From NCBI GenBank assembly GCA_023053685.1, contig JALIGW010000032.1:5659288-5723287 (forward strand): 64,000 nucleotides of DNA. Reading direction: 5' to 3'. The position numbers and the translations under genes are program-made. The DNA comes from Diadophis punctatus similis (lineage: Eukaryota > Chordata > Lepidosauria > Squamata > Dipsadidae). The notes beneath the pieces were generated by a model, which was given only the letters and a program-made list of their open reading frames with translations, was not told the DNA's origin and did not search any database. Within the stretch, counting starts at the first letter, position 1, and the number at the start of each line of letters is the position of its first letter. Positions 52,576 through 63,691 of this stretch are shown here, piece by piece.

Positions 52576-53283
52576 GACCCTGGAATCCTTGTGGACAATC
52601 ACTTAAACATGAGCCAGCCATGTGCAGCCGCCGCCAAAAAAGCTAATACAATCCTAAATTGCATTAAAAGGGATACAATCAATTATTTTAATAAATGACT
52701 TCCAGTAGATAAGGGAATAGAAGGGGAACTTACCAAATTTGCAGATGACACTAAGCTGGCATGAATAGCTCACACCCAGGCTCAAGATCCAGAGGGATCT
52801 TGACAGACTTGGGCGCTGGGCCCTATCTAACAAAATGAAATTCAATGTAGAGAAAAGTAAAGTCTTATACAGGTTAAAAAAACCCAAAAATATGCATATA
52901 AACTGGGTGAAACCAGACTTAATAGCAGTAACTTTGAGAGGGATCTTGGAGTCTTAGTGGACAACCAGCTAAACATGAGCCAGCAATGTGCAGAGGCAGC
53001 CAAAAAAGCCAATGCAATCCTAAATTGCATGAACCGAGGGATACAATCTAGATCAAGTGAGGTACTAATACCACTCTATAAAGCCTTAGTCCGCACCTAG
53101 AGTATTGCATCCAGTTTTGGTCACCACTCTATAAAAAAAGATGTTGAGACTCTAGAAAGATTGCAGAGAAGAGCAACAAAAATGATTAGGGGACTGGAGG
53201 CTGAAACATATGAAGAATAGCTGCAGGACTTGAGTTTCGCTAGTTTAATGAAAAGAAAGACTAGGGCTGACATGATAGCAGTA
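52576..53283 (+). mobile_element. CR1 ORF2 reverse transcriptase fragments, rearranged
   Basis: A short stretch matching 'cttggagtcttggtagacag' (GILVDNHLNMSQPC) is followed by an earlier ORF2 region with 'caaatttgcagatgacacta' (FADDT) near 52736-52757. It then proceeds normally through NMSQQCAEAAKKANAILN to 'gctgacatgatagcagta'. Many stops. Confidence 0.75.
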
Positions 53284-53640
53284 GCCCTAGACTTACGGAC
53301 CCAAAACTTGCACTGCTAAACGAGACAGTTGTTAATTTTGCTCCCTTTTTCAACCATTCTCACTATAGCTGTTAACGTGATTCACCACCGTTGTTCAATG
53401 AATCTGGCTCCCCCGTTAATTTTGCTGGTCAGAAGGTCACAAAAGAGTTTTTCACATGACTCTGGGACACTGCGACCGTCATAAATATGAGCCAGTTACC
53501 CAGCATCAGAATTTTGATCACGTGACCATGGGGATGCTACAAAGGTCGTAACTGTGGAAAAACGGCCATAAGTCACTGTTTTTCAGTGCCATTGTAACTT
53601 TGAACGGTCACTAAACAAACTGTTGTAAGTCAGGGACTGT
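53284..53640. mobile_element. TA-type MITE (pogo/Tigger-like)
   Basis: Left 'gccctagacttacggaccca', right GTCAGGGACTGTCTATA. It interrupts or ends a CR1 at 'catgatagcagta'. Confidence 0.78.
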
Positions 53641-53644
53641 CTAT

Positions 53645-53735
53645 ATCTCTCTATAGTGCTCTCCAGCCGTCTCTAAGCAGTTTGCAATGTCGGCATCTTG
53701 CCCCCAACAACCTGGGAAGAACGGAAGGCTGCACG
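53645..53735 (-). mobile_element. Sauria-type SINE 3' part, antisense, diverged
   Basis: 'gcatcttgcccccaacaacc' is the complement of the SINE stretch 'gggggcaatatgctg' seen at 62519. Confidence 0.5.
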
Positions 53736-53946
53736 CTCTTAATGCTGCTTAGATGTTCTCATCCAGACATGTTCAGAGCTTTTACTGGAAATTCGTTTTT
53801 ATTGGACTGCTTGTAAATATTTACTCTACATAACTGGATGGAGTGGTGTAGGCTTTCTTTGCCTTGTTTAGTTTAGGAGGAAAAAAAGAAATGAAAACAC
53901 CCAAGTGTTAACACAGGAATTGTCAGACCAGGATCTGAGCGAATAA

Positions 53947-54022
<76 letters not shown>

Positions 54023-54295
54023 ACACACACACACAGAGGAAAGGACAACTTATAGGAGATTGTTCTTGGGCAGGTTCCAGGCATCCAGTTTGACTGAATT
54101 ATGTTATGCTATTAATAAACCTTACCAAGTTATGCGTTTCTAAAAATGTCTAGGTTTTTATTGGGGGGGGGGGGGTGTTTGGGTGGAAAAATGCAATAGC
54201 ATTTTAGGGAAAAAAGGAAAAGGGGCAGGATCCTCGGGCATCCCCAGGGGTGGGACAGAGATGGGGGTCTAGGAGACAAGCTTCAATTTTTGAGT
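53736..54295. other. Unique sequence around an (AC)n array
   Basis: (AC)n with a few GC interruptions at 53948-54034; a G homopolymer at 54162-54175. Otherwise no element recognised. Confidence 0.6.
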
Positions 54296-54329
54296 GATTT
54301 ATGCAGTGTGTTTCAAAAATCTGCCTTTT

Positions 54330-54490
54330 TTTAAAAAAAAACGATTTTTATCCTGCCTCCTTTTTCAGACGATGAACATTCTCCTTTTTCTCCCATAACT
54401 CTGTGAGGTGGGCTGGGTTGACAGAGAGCGGACTGGCCCAAAGTCACACAGATAGCTTTCGTGCCTAAGGCGGGACTAGAACTCACTGTC
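54330..54490 (-). mobile_element. tRNA-type SINE fragment, antisense
   Basis: 'gtgaggtgggctgggttgac', 'ctggcccaaagtcacacag' and 'cctaaggcgggactagaac' are the complement of the SINE unit expanded at 31780-32325. Confidence 0.6.
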
Positions 54491-54630
54491 TGTCTGTCTG
54501 TCTGTCTGTCTATCTGTTTGTATCTGTCTGCCTGTATCTATCTATCTATAATATACTACCCATCTTGCTGTTTGGGGCAGACTTTAAGCATAGACACACA
54601 GACAGACAGACAGACACTAGATGAGAGTGA
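54487..54630. repeat. (CTGT)n/(TATC)n and (ACAG)n microsatellites
   Basis: CTGT/CTAT units at 54487-54550 and CAGA units at 54597-54615. The second is complementary in type to the first. Confidence 0.85.
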
Positions 54631-54654
54631 GAGAGATGAGAGAGAGCTAGAGAT

Positions 54655-54735
54655 ATTTATTTTAAATATTTGTTGAATTTATTTGCCACCTATTTTGCCA
54701 TGGGGCTACTCTAGGCGGCTTACAATGATAAAGAG
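54655..54735. repeat. LINE/SINE 3' tail remnant
   Basis: 'gaatttatttgccacctatt' and 'ctactctaggcggcttacaa' resemble the antisense tails of reptile SINE/LINE copies. Family not resolved. Confidence 0.35.
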
Positions 54736-54780
54736 ACAGACAGACAGATGATAGATATATACATGAGAGAGACAAAAGAG

Positions 54781-55001
54781 GTGTGTGTGTGAGAGAGAGA
54801 GAGAGAGGAAGGGAGAAAGAAAGAAAAAAGGAAGGAAGGAAGAAAGAAAGAAAGAAAGGAGGGAGGGAGAGGAAAAGAAAAAGAGAAAAAGAAAGAAAAG
54901 GAAAGAAAAGGAAAGAGAAAGAAAGAAAGAGGAAGGAAGGAAGGGAGAGAGAGAGAGAAAGAGAGAAAGAAAGAAAGAAAGAGAAAGAAAGAAGAATTAT
55001 G
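54781..55001. repeat. Purine-rich GA/GAAA/GGAA tract
   Basis: About 220 bases that are nearly all purine after a short GT run. Glu/Lys/Arg open frames are artefacts. Confidence 0.92.
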
Positions 55002-55261
55002 GGGAACTAGATGTAGAAATTGAGGCTGACCAAAAAAGAAAAAGAAATTGGGGTTGAATTTTCAAAAACTCACTCTGCACCCTCTGAGGCTGAACATACA
55101 GTAACTGCAGAGATTGCGATTGATTTTCTCCTGCTGCCTTGTCTGCTGGGAGGCCTGGAGGAGTCTTGCCTGGGCTTTTATTATGAGCCTCCAAAGGAGG
55201 AGAGGCTAAATATAGCAAGCTGAGGCCCCAGCTGGTCTCCGGAGGTCGGCTCATCTAGGGA

Positions 55262-55523
55262 TGGGGTCATAAAACCTTGGAGATCTTCTAGTCTAACCCC
55301 CTGCCAAGGACAGGACATCTCTTCAATTGAAAGTTTCACAAATAGACTGGACAACCATTTGATTGCAATGATATAAGGTCTCCTGCCTTGAACAGGGGCT
55401 GGACTAAAAGACCTCCAAGGCCCCTTCCAACTCTGGTATTCTGTTAATCACCCGAACAGAGTTATGGCTGCTCCATCACTAGAGGTTTTCAGGAAGAGAT
55501 TGGACAGCCATTTGTCTAAAGTG
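55262..55523 (+). mobile_element. CR1 tail fragments: a short antisense piece, then sense copies
   Basis: The 55272-55305 piece is an antisense tail. Then come two partial sense tails ('gactggacaaccatttg' to 'caactctggtattctg', and 'gttatggctgctccatcact' to 'gtctaaagtg'). Confidence 0.7.
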
Positions 55524-55531
55524 GTCTAGGG

Positions 55532-56126
55532 CAGTGATGGCAAACCTTTTTTTGGTTCATGTGCCAAAAGTGGGGGAGTGCGGGGAGCTCACGTGCGCGC
55601 GTGCCCACACACATAATTCCCCTGCACATGCATGTGTGACTCCGCCCCCCCACTCCCGGCACGCGATGGCACGCCTGTTTTTTGCTCTCCACAGGCTTCA
55701 GAGCCTTTCTAGGAGCCTGGGGAGGAGAAAACTGCCTCCCCCACCCCACCCCCGCAGGTCCTCCAGAGGCTGGAAACGTTCCGTTTGCCGACTTCCGGTT
55801 GGACCGGAAGTTCCGGGGATTTTTTTTGCTCTCCCCAGGTTTTAGAGCCTTTCTATGAGCCTGGGGAGGGCGAAAACGGCCTTCCCCCCCCCGCCCTGGA
55901 GGCCCTCCGGAGGGAGAAAATGGCCCGTTTACTGACTTACGGTTGGACAGGAAGGCCCATTTTTTTTTTGCTCTCCCCAAGTTCCAGAGCCTTTCTAGGA
56001 GCCTGGGGAAAGCGAAAACGGGCCCAAAAGGCCCGAAAATCAGCTGGCTGGCACACACATGCACGCTGGACCTGAGCTCGCGTGCCCACTAATATGGCTC
56101 CATGTGCCATAGGTTCGCCATCACTG
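55532..56126. mobile_element. hAT-type MITE, longest copy, 8-bp TSD
   Basis: Starts CAGTGATGGCAAACC and ends GGTTCGCCATCACTG. Flanked by GTCTAGGG (55524-55531) and GTCAAGGG (56127-56134), 7 of 8 matching. The interior has three tandem ~115-bp units around 'ttgctctcccca' and 'agagcctttct', explaining its 595-bp length. Confidence 0.9.
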
Positions 56127-56205
56127 GTCAAGGGTCTCCTGCTTGAGCAGAGGCTGGACTGGAAGACCTCTAAGGTCCCTTCCAACTCTGTTATTCAGTT
56201 ATTCC
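56127..56205 (+). mobile_element. CR1 3' tail
   Basis: Continues the CR1 interrupted at 55531 ('tctcctgcttgagcag' to 'ctctgttattcagttatt'). Confidence 0.8.
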
Positions 56206-56233
56206 TCTTAGCCAGTCCAAGGTTAAAACGCCT

Positions 56234-56637
56234 TTTTTTCTTAGAAGAGATATGATGAGTTTAAATTTGAGATTGTGTCATCAGCCTGTCAAATATAAGA
56301 GGACTTAACACAAAAAAGTACTCATGGGAAGGCAAAGAGAGTGTAAGAGGAAGTAGAAGGGGAGGAAGAGAAGGTGTAGAGAGAGTAAAGGAGGAGTGAA
56401 GGAGTAAGAAAGTAGGAGGAGATGATGAAGATAGAGAGAGGGGAGTGCGATGAAAAATAAAAGTAGAACAGGCTGATGATCGATGATGTAAGCGTCTGTA
56501 TAAGATATTGACTTTTGAATGATGGATTATAAATGTAAAATTGTGTTTTTTTTATTGTACCATTTTAAGGGATATGTCTATTGAATTGTAAAAGTGGTGG
56601 AGGAAAAAATAAAAAAAAAATGGGAAAAAAAAAAAGA
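56234..56637 (+). mobile_element. L1-type LINE 3' end with poly-A and 11-bp TSD
   Basis: A 404-bp insertion with a purine-rich body (56320-56460) and A-rich terminus, flanked by identical TTAAAACGCCT at 56223-56233 and 56638-56648. The TTAAAA start of the duplication fits an L1 endonuclease target. No ORF remains, so the source (L1 3' UTR or an L1-mobilised transcript) is inferred. Confidence 0.6.
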
Positions 56638-56648
56638 TTAAAACGCCT

Positions 56649-57145
56649 GGAGTCCTTCTCAACGTTCCTTCCATTTGGTTTAACCCCAGCATCACATTCT
56701 CCGGCAATTTCAACCATGGGCCAAGAGGATTCCATCAACGTCAGCCAGTGTAAACAACTAAGCAGAATAAACGCACACCGCTTTGTGCCCAAATAATGGA
56801 TAAAAGCAGCGATTAACTAAGTCGGTGACCTGAAACCATCCATAGACCCAGCTGAGCAGGGGAACATGGTGAAGCAAACTGAAAGTTTCAATAAATGGTA
56901 TTATTTGCATTGACGCCTGAAAGACCGGCTCCCCGGTTTGGCCAGTGCAGTTCAGCTTCCATGCATTTTCTGGGCCGCTTCCAAAAAGTTGCTCAGGTTG
57001 GGTTGCAGATCCCATCAAGCGGCTGCAGGCCCGAGTAGGCTTCACCCAGGAGTAACTGGTGTGGTGCAGTTGTGCTGTGTCCCTTAGTGGCTCTTGACCT
57101 GTTTTTATGGATTGTCAGCCTCTGGGATTTGCTGGGCTCTGTGCA
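56649..57145. other. Unique sequence, no gene seen
   Basis: This was contiguous with sequence before 56222 before the L1-type insertion. No coding motif. Confidence 0.4.
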
Positions 57146-57148
57146 CAG

Positions 57149-57482
57149 GAAGTCCTCCACGTACAACTATTTGTTTAGGGAGCGTTCGAAGTTACAACAA
57201 CATGAAAAAAGTGATTTACAACCGGTCCTCGTACTTACAACCGTTGTAGCATTCCCCGAAGTCATGTGATCAAAATTCAGGCAAGTGCGAGATATTTGGG
57301 CAAGTTAATGGTGGAGCCCGGATTCGTTTAAAGACGGTGTGGTTCACTTAATTGCGGTGATTTCTTTAACAACCTTGGCAAAAATGTTTGTGAAATCATC
57401 AGGCGTGACTCACTTAAAAACTACCTTGCTTTTTAGCAAGAGAAATTCAGGTCCCAATTGTCGTAAGTCGAGGACCGCCTTA
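57149..57482. mobile_element. TA-type MITE (pogo/Tigger-like)
   Basis: Left 'aggaagtcctccacgtacaa', right GTCGAGGACCGCCTTA. Internally deleted. Confidence 0.78.
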
Positions 57483-57550
57483 ACGTCTGCTCCATCCAAG
57501 AAACATCTCGCAGCAAGAGAAGCCAGGGATGGCGGTTGCGGTGGACAGGA

Positions 57551-57925
57551 CGGCCTCGGCTTACAACCGTTTGTTTAGTGACTGTTCACAGTTACAACGG
57601 CACTGAAAAAAGTGACTTGAAAATCAGAACGTTTGTAGATTTTCACACTTACGACCGTTGCATCCTCCCCATGGTCACGTGATCAAAATTCAGGCGCTTG
57701 GCAACTGACTCATATTTATGACGGTCGCAGTGTCCCCGGGGTCACGTGATCCCCTTTTGTGACCTTCTCACAAGCAAAGTCCATGGGGAAGCCAGATTCA
57801 ATTGACAACAATTTGACTAACTTAACAACTGTAGCAAGAAAGGTCGTAAAATAGAGCAAACTCACTTAACAAGTGTCTCGCTTAGCAACAGACTCAATGG
57901 TAGTCACAAGTCGAGGACTGCCTGT
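57551..57925. mobile_element. TA-flanked MITE (pogo/Tigger-like), near full length
   Basis: Left 'acggcctcggcttacaaccg', right GTCGAGGACTGCCTG followed by TA. Clear 'ggtcacgtgatcaaaattca' motif. Confidence 0.83.
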
Positions 57926-59040
57926 ATTTAGTGGGTCAGATCTTGCTAGCCGTTCTCGGTATGCGCCCGGATGGGTGGACAGCTTGCCAGTGGGCCCAGA
58001 TGGTCTGCTCACAGCTCCCTGGCATATTTTGCCCCACCTTCCCCATCTGCCATCTCCACATGTCTTGGACTACAATGTACAGCATCCCCAGCCAGCAGCA
58101 ATATGGGCTTATTAGCAGGGGGATGACGAATGTTCTGTGCAAGGCGTGGGAGACCATCCCTCATCAAAGCAGAACCGTCCGCGGAGGCATTTCAGTGAGG
58201 ATTCCTGCGCCAAGCGGAGGGTTGAGCTGGATGACCTTAGGAACCCCCTTCCAGGGGGAGTTTTCTAGGCAGAGCTGGAAGGACCAGAGGGGAGAATTGA
58301 GGAAGCCGGTGGAGCTTTCTGGCCCAAGCAGTGCCATTTAGAGACCCATCCCCATCAGCAGGAGAGATTCGCAGACTGCAAAATATCCCGTGTGCCTCTG
58401 GGCTTCTTGCCCAGCCCTGCCCACTGGCTGGCATGACTTAGCAGTGTGAGGCAGTGAAGGGCAGGGGGCTCCTGATGGCACCTGACTCTGCCTTCCTCAC
58501 CCAGCCGGTGGCCCAGACAAGTGCCCTGCTGGGGTCCCCCCGCCTTCGCTTGCTCCGCCGATGTGCCGTGCCGGCATCCAGAAACCCGAAGTTGCTGGCT
58601 GCTGTGCCGCCGGTGAACAAGCGTGGAAGGGAGGCTGCGCGGTGGCGGATGGGCTTGCCTGAGCATTTATTGAACTCCTTCCCGGCACGACAAAGGCCTC
58701 CTTGTCTCCTCCGTCAGCAAGTGGGACCCCTACCGTCCTGGGGGCGCCGCAAACCTGCCGAGCCCGCCGGCAGGGCGGGTGAGTTCGGGGAGCCGTTGGC
58801 CAAGTCCGGCCAAGGCTTAGATTGCTGGGTTGTGGGGGTTTGTGTGGGGGAGGAGGTTGTCTTCCAAACAATGAGCCGGAGCAAGCGGGGTACATGCTGT
58901 GTGCAGTGCAAGGAGTGTGTTGGCTTTTGAACGCTTCCCTCCGAATGGCTCAGTGTGAGTCTCTCTGCACATGCTTTTGGGTGGCAGAGCTAAAAGTGCA
59001 GGCAAAGGGCTGTTGTTGTTGGCAGGGATGATTGCAGGTT
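57926..59040. other. Unique, moderately GC-rich sequence
   Basis: Several open frames on both strands (for example 58454-58930 plus, 58497-58895 minus) overlap without recognisable motifs. I do not call them genes. Confidence 0.35.
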
Positions 59041-59041
59041 T

Positions 59042-59042
59042 T

Positions 59043-59097
<55 letters not shown>
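59042..59097. repeat. (GT)n microsatellite
   Basis: About 27 GT units. Confidence 0.97.
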
Positions 59098-59099
<2 letters not shown>

Positions 59100-59578
59100 T
59101 ACGCGTGCATCTAGCTTCCTGTGCAGTTTAAGGCGTTGTAAGTTGTTGGTCCAAATCCATGCGATTAAGGAGGTCTGCAGTCTCCAGGAATTCCCTGATC
59201 CAGGGGATGAAGCAACCGCCCCCGTGTCAGCAACTGAAGGGTGGGGAGGGGGTCAGCCCTGCCCCATTCCTGAGTGCGCCCAAGCCAAGAGTGGGGTCCT
59301 CAGCTCCCACCCAGCTTCTGGATATGCGGCTGCTTTGATTGCTCTGCTTTTACTCAGCCAAACGGGATGAGAAGTATCCATGCACGGGAGACTGGGTGAT
59401 CCGTGCAAAGAGGCTGTGTGTGTGTGTGACTTTCTCTGGCAAAGGCAGAGCATGAGCAACCAGCAGCCGGCAGAGTTGGGAGACCTAACCGAGCCTGCTC
59501 TGCAAAGAGGTTGTGGGAAGCTAGGAAAGGCTGGATCCAGCCAGGCTGTGCTGGGTGCTGGGGTCTCCCTTGGCTCTC
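59098..59578. other. Unique sequence, no gene seen
   Basis: No recognised element. Confidence 0.4.
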
Positions 59579-59581
59579 AGA

Positions 59582-59940
59582 ATAGCGGAGATGGAAAGGT
59601 CCTTGGAGGTCTTCTAGTCCAACCTCCTGCTTAAGCAGAAAACTCTACACTGTTACAGACAAGTAGCTGTCCAGTCTCTTCTTAAAAGCCTCCAGTGATG
59701 GAGCACCCAGAACTTCTGGAGGGAAGCCGTTCCACTGATGGTAAGGAAATTGCTCCTTAGTTCTCAATTGCTTCTCTTCTTGATTAGTTTCCATCCGTTG
59801 CTTCTTGTCCTGCCTTCAGGGGCTTCAGAGAATAGGTTGACCCCAGCCCCTCTTCTTTGTGGCAGCCCCTCAAATATTGGAAGACTGCTATCATGTCATT
59901 CCTAGTCCTTCTTTCCATTAAACCAGACACACCCAATCCA
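59582..59940 (-). mobile_element. CR1 ORF2 C-terminus and tail, antisense
   Basis: Antisense CR1 with diverged, uninterrupted slot, running to 'aaccagacacacccaatcc'. It meets a sense CR1 at about 59941, head-to-head. Confidence 0.87.
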
Positions 59941-60415
59941 GTTTTGATTGCTACGGTATAAAAAAATATTGAGACTCTGGAAAGAGTGCAGAGAAGAGCA
60001 ACCAAGATGATGAGGGAGCTGGAGGCTAAAACATACGAAGAACGGTTGCAGGAACTGGGCCTGGCTAGTCTAGTGAAGAGAAGGACCAGGGGAGACATGA
60101 TAGCAGTCTTCCAATATTTGAGGGGCTGCCACAAAGAAGAGGGGGTCAAGCTATTCTCCAAAGCACCCAAAGGCCAGACAAGGAACAATAGATTGAAACT
60201 GATCAAGGAGAGAAGCAACCTGGAGTTAAAGAGAAATTTCCTGACAATCAGTGAAACATCTTGCCTTCAGAAGTTGTGGGTGCTCCATCACTGGAGGCTC
60301 TTAAGAAGAGACTAGACAGCAATTTATCCAGAATGGTACAGGGTCTCCTGCTTGAGCAGCGGGTTGGGCCAGATGACCTCCAGGGTCCCTTCCAACTCAG
60401 TTATTCTGTTATTCT
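59941..60415 (+). mobile_element. CR1 ORF2 C-terminus and tail, sense
   Basis: The frame 59986-60315 covers MQRRATKMMRELEAKTYEERLQ to QTRNNRLKLIKERSNLEL. The slot reads GTACAGGG, uninterrupted. Confidence 0.87.
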
Positions 60416-61440
60416 GATCTGTGTTGTACTCTTCACATGCTAAGTGGAGAGTGATGGATGTAAATGGGGACACTATGTCCAGTTGAGACTGTGATCACTC
60501 TTGGCTTCCCTCGGTGCTCAGCCAGGCTGCCCTGGGCCCCTGTTGATGGGTGCAGTGAGGCCATGGCCTGCATGGCGTCATGTACCCGATGACACCCGTC
60601 ATCCTTTTGACGTCATTGTGGCTGGTAGGAGACACGTCCACCGCCTGCCTCCTCCTTAAATGAAGCCAGTAATGACACCCCAAAACAGAGACAGGCACGT
60701 TTATAGGACATTCAGTATTTAACTGCACTGCTGTTTTGTCTGCAATTAATTAAACTATTATCTGCTTGGTACTCTTCCTCTCTTGTCACTCCCAGGAAAA
60801 AGAGGTCATAAGTTGTTTTTAGACCGAAGGGAGGTCTAGAGGCCTTTGGCTACTCTAGGGACCCTTGGCTACTCCTCAGAGAGACCCCCGTGAAGGCTGC
60901 CTTTCACCTGCTTTGCTGTTGCCTTCCCAAGTGCTAAAAAGAGAATTCCCTCCTCAGCCTCAATTAAGGATACAGGAAGCAGCTTCCCAAGGGAGGGGGA
61001 GGCTAGGGGGGTGACCTCATCTGGCCATGCATGATGTTAATGCAGCCTGGGGGCTCGGGGGGTGGGGGGTGGGCAGCCGGAGCCCCAGGATATCTGGGAG
61101 TGGAGAAGGCCAGTTGAAAACCTCCTGCCGTCTCTCTTCCTCTCTTGCTGGGGTCTTTAAGCAAGGATGGAGGGGACAAGAAGACCCATCCTCTGAATTG
61201 TTGGTTAGAATGGCTGATTGCTATTTTAACCAACAGTTAAGATGACGTGACTTCTTGTTCCCTCCATCCTTGTTTACATTGTTTAACTTAATTGTTTAAC
61301 CAACAATTAAGTTCTATTTAAGTTCTATTTAAATAGAACTGATTGGAACTTCTATTTAAAGACATCGTGGCTTAATGTGGGTCCAGGTTTTTTCCCCCTC
61401 TCCATGCATCCCTCCTCTTTGATGGTCCTTCCTGGTCATG
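60416..61440. other. Unique sequence, possible conserved AT-rich stretch
   Basis: About 60700-60790 (with CTGCAATTAATTAAACTATT) is repeat-free. AATTAAGTTC and TATTTAA repeats at 61290-61350. No coding signal. Confidence 0.35.
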
Positions 61441-61444
61441 GCCA

Positions 61445-61892
61445 TCCCTCTGCCAGCCAATGGCAGCTCCTGCAAAGCATCTCGGTCAGATCCCACAGAG
61501 TTGGTCTTCTTCGGGTCCCGTCAGCTAAACAGTGTTGGCTGGCGGGTCCGCGGGGGAGCCTTCTCTGTGGCTGCCCCGGCTCTCTGGAACCAGCTACCTC
61601 CTGAGATCCGCACTGCCCCCACCTTATTGGCCTTCCGGAAAGCCATAAAGACCTGGGTCTTCCGACAGGAACAGGACTGGGGCCACAGACCTTGTGGGGA
61701 TGACTAGCGAGGTCGGGCCATGAATGTACGGATGGCTGAAACTCTTTTAAACTGTAAATGTGTGTTTTTTTAGATGTCTTTGTATTGATTTGATGTTTGC
61801 TCTTCTGTTGTGAGCCGCCCAGAGTCCCTAGGGAGTTGGGCGGCATAGAAATGGAAGAAATAAATACAATAAATAAATAAATAAATAAATCT
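61445..61892 (+). mobile_element. L2 LINE 3' end
   Basis: Second sense L2 copy. The frame 61438-61707 shows FSVAAPALWNQLPPEIR and LLAFRKAIKTWVF, followed by 'gagttgggcggcatag' and an (AATA)n tail. Confidence 0.85.
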
Positions 61893-61917
61893 CATTTGGT
61901 CTTCTCAGTATAAGAGA

Positions 61918-62215
61918 ACAGGATAACAGAATAACAGAGTAGGAAGGGAGCCTGGAGGTCTTCTAGTCCAACCCCCTGCCCAAGCAGAAAACTGTATACC
62001 ATTTCAGACAAATGTCTGTCCAATTTCTTCTTAAAACCCTCCAGTGATGGAGCACCCACAACCTCTGGTGGGAAGCTGTTCCACTGGTTGATTTTTCCTC
62101 ACAGTTAGGAAATTTCTCCTTAATTCCAGGTTGCTTCTCTCCTTGATGAGTTTCCATCCATTGTTTCTTGTCCTGCCTTCTGGTGCTTTGGAGACGAAGT
62201 CAACTTCCTCCTGCT
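61918..62215 (-). mobile_element. CR1 3'-end fragment
   Basis: Antisense CR1, slot 'ctgtatacc' uninterrupted, ending near 'ctggtgctttggagac'. Confidence 0.85.
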
Positions 62216-62366
62216 ATACTCTGCAGGAGAGGCCATCTTTCCTACTTGTCATGGCTTTAATATTTTTGTCATGCGTCCCCTTGCATTTCATTTCCCCCCC
62301 AAATCCAGATCTTCCAAAAGTCATTTAAAGACCAAGGTGGCATCTCTCTGGTTGCAAGCAGAAGAC

Positions 62367-62605
62367 GGGGCCGAGGTGGCGCAGTGGTTAGAGTGCAGCA
62401 CTGCAGGCTACTTCAGCTGACTGCTAGTTCAGCAGTTCAGCTGTTCAAATCTCACTGGCTCAAAGTCGACTCAGCCTTCCATCCTTCCGAGGACGGTAAA
62501 ATGAGGACCCAGATTGTTGGGGGCAATATGCTGAACTCTGTAAACCTCTTAGAGAGGGCTGGAAAGCACTATGAAGCGGTCTATAAGTCTAAGTGCTATT
62601 GCTAT
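62367..62605 (+). mobile_element. Sauria-type tRNA-derived SINE
   Basis: The tRNA-like head has an A box (GTGGCGCAGTGG, 62376-62387) and a B box (GTTCAAATC, 62443-62451). The body has 'gaggacccagattgttgggg', and the 3' part 'aagcactatgaagcggtcta' ends in TTGCTAT units. Transcribed by RNA polymerase III in the family and mobilised by a LINE in trans. Confidence 0.85.
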
Positions 62606-62713
62606 GCTCCTTTCCTGAGGTCCAGACTCATACCCGTCCCCCTTCCCGTACCAAGGGGTGCAAGCAAAGGAAGCATGCATCCCTGGACCCACGAGAAAGA
62701 CAAACAGAGAAAG

Positions 62714-63090
62714 TCCTCGACTTATGATCACAATTGAGCTCAAAATTTCTGTTAACTAAACAAGATCGTTGTTAAGTGAGTTTTGCCCCATTTTACGCCT
62801 TTTCTGGACACCTTTTCTTGTTAAGTGAATTACTGCTAACTATTAGTAACATGGTTGTTAAGTGAAGCTGGCTGACTTGGCTTGTCAGAAGGTTGCAAAA
62901 GCAGGATCCAGGACACTGCAACCGTCACAAATGTGAATCACTTGCCAAGCATCTGAATTTTGATCACGTGGCCATGGGGTTGCAGCAAGGTTGGGAAAGT
63001 GTGAAAATCGGTCATAAATCACTTTTTTCAGGGCCATTAACTCAGAATGGTCATTAAACGAATGGATCGAGGAAGTCGAGGACAACCTGT
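62714..63090. mobile_element. TA-flanked MITE (pogo/Tigger-like)
   Basis: Left 'gtcctcgacttatgatcaca', right GTCGAGGACAACCTG followed by TA. Internally decayed. Confidence 0.82.
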
Positions 63091-63339
63091 ATTCTGAGTC
63101 TAACTGTTGGAGCTCTCTTTTCAGACCCTAATTTCTTGGGGGGGGGTCATGGAAAGGAAGGATCAAATAAATGTCCCCAAACTAAAAAAAAAGGCTGCAA
63201 TCATCCAAGAACTGGCACCAAGCTCCTTACTGCAAAAAGCTTAAGAAGATGTTAGAAATGGATTCCGGTGACTGCTGGGTGTGAAACTGGAGCTCCATTG
63301 ATAGTGATAGACGATAGGAGTATTCCAGTGTTTTAACAG

Positions 63340-63690
63340 ATGAACAGAGTTGGAAAGGACCTTGTAGGTCATCTAGTCCAACCTCCCCGCCCAAGCAGGA
63401 GAGCCTACACCATTTCTGACACATGGCAGTCCAATCTCTTTTTGAAAGCCTCCAGTGATGAAGCTCCCACAACTTTTGAAGAGGCTGCCACAAGAATCCT
63501 CCAATATTGGAAGATGCTATTAGGTCTCCCTTAAACTTTCTCTTCCTTGGGTTAAACATACAGAGTTCCCTCAACCGTTCATCATACAGACCCCTGATTA
63601 TCTTAATTATTCTCCTCTCCACTCTTTCTAAGATCCTACCCGTAGTATCATTTTTGTATCGTGGTGACCAGAACTGGATGCAGTATTTTA
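63340..63690 (-). mobile_element. CR1 ORF2 C-terminus and tail, antisense
   Basis: Antisense CR1 with an internal deletion near 63480, running to 'gaccagaactggatgcagta'. It meets a sense copy head-to-head near 63692. Confidence 0.83.
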
Positions 63691-63691
63691 A

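Noticed and set aside
58454..58930. 158-codon plus-strand frame as a host exon
   Set aside because: No recognised domain, no supported splice sites, and competing minus-strand frames of similar length.
62376..62451. Functional tRNA gene
   Set aside because: A and B boxes are present, but the rest does not fold as a tRNA and the sequence continues as a SINE body and tail.
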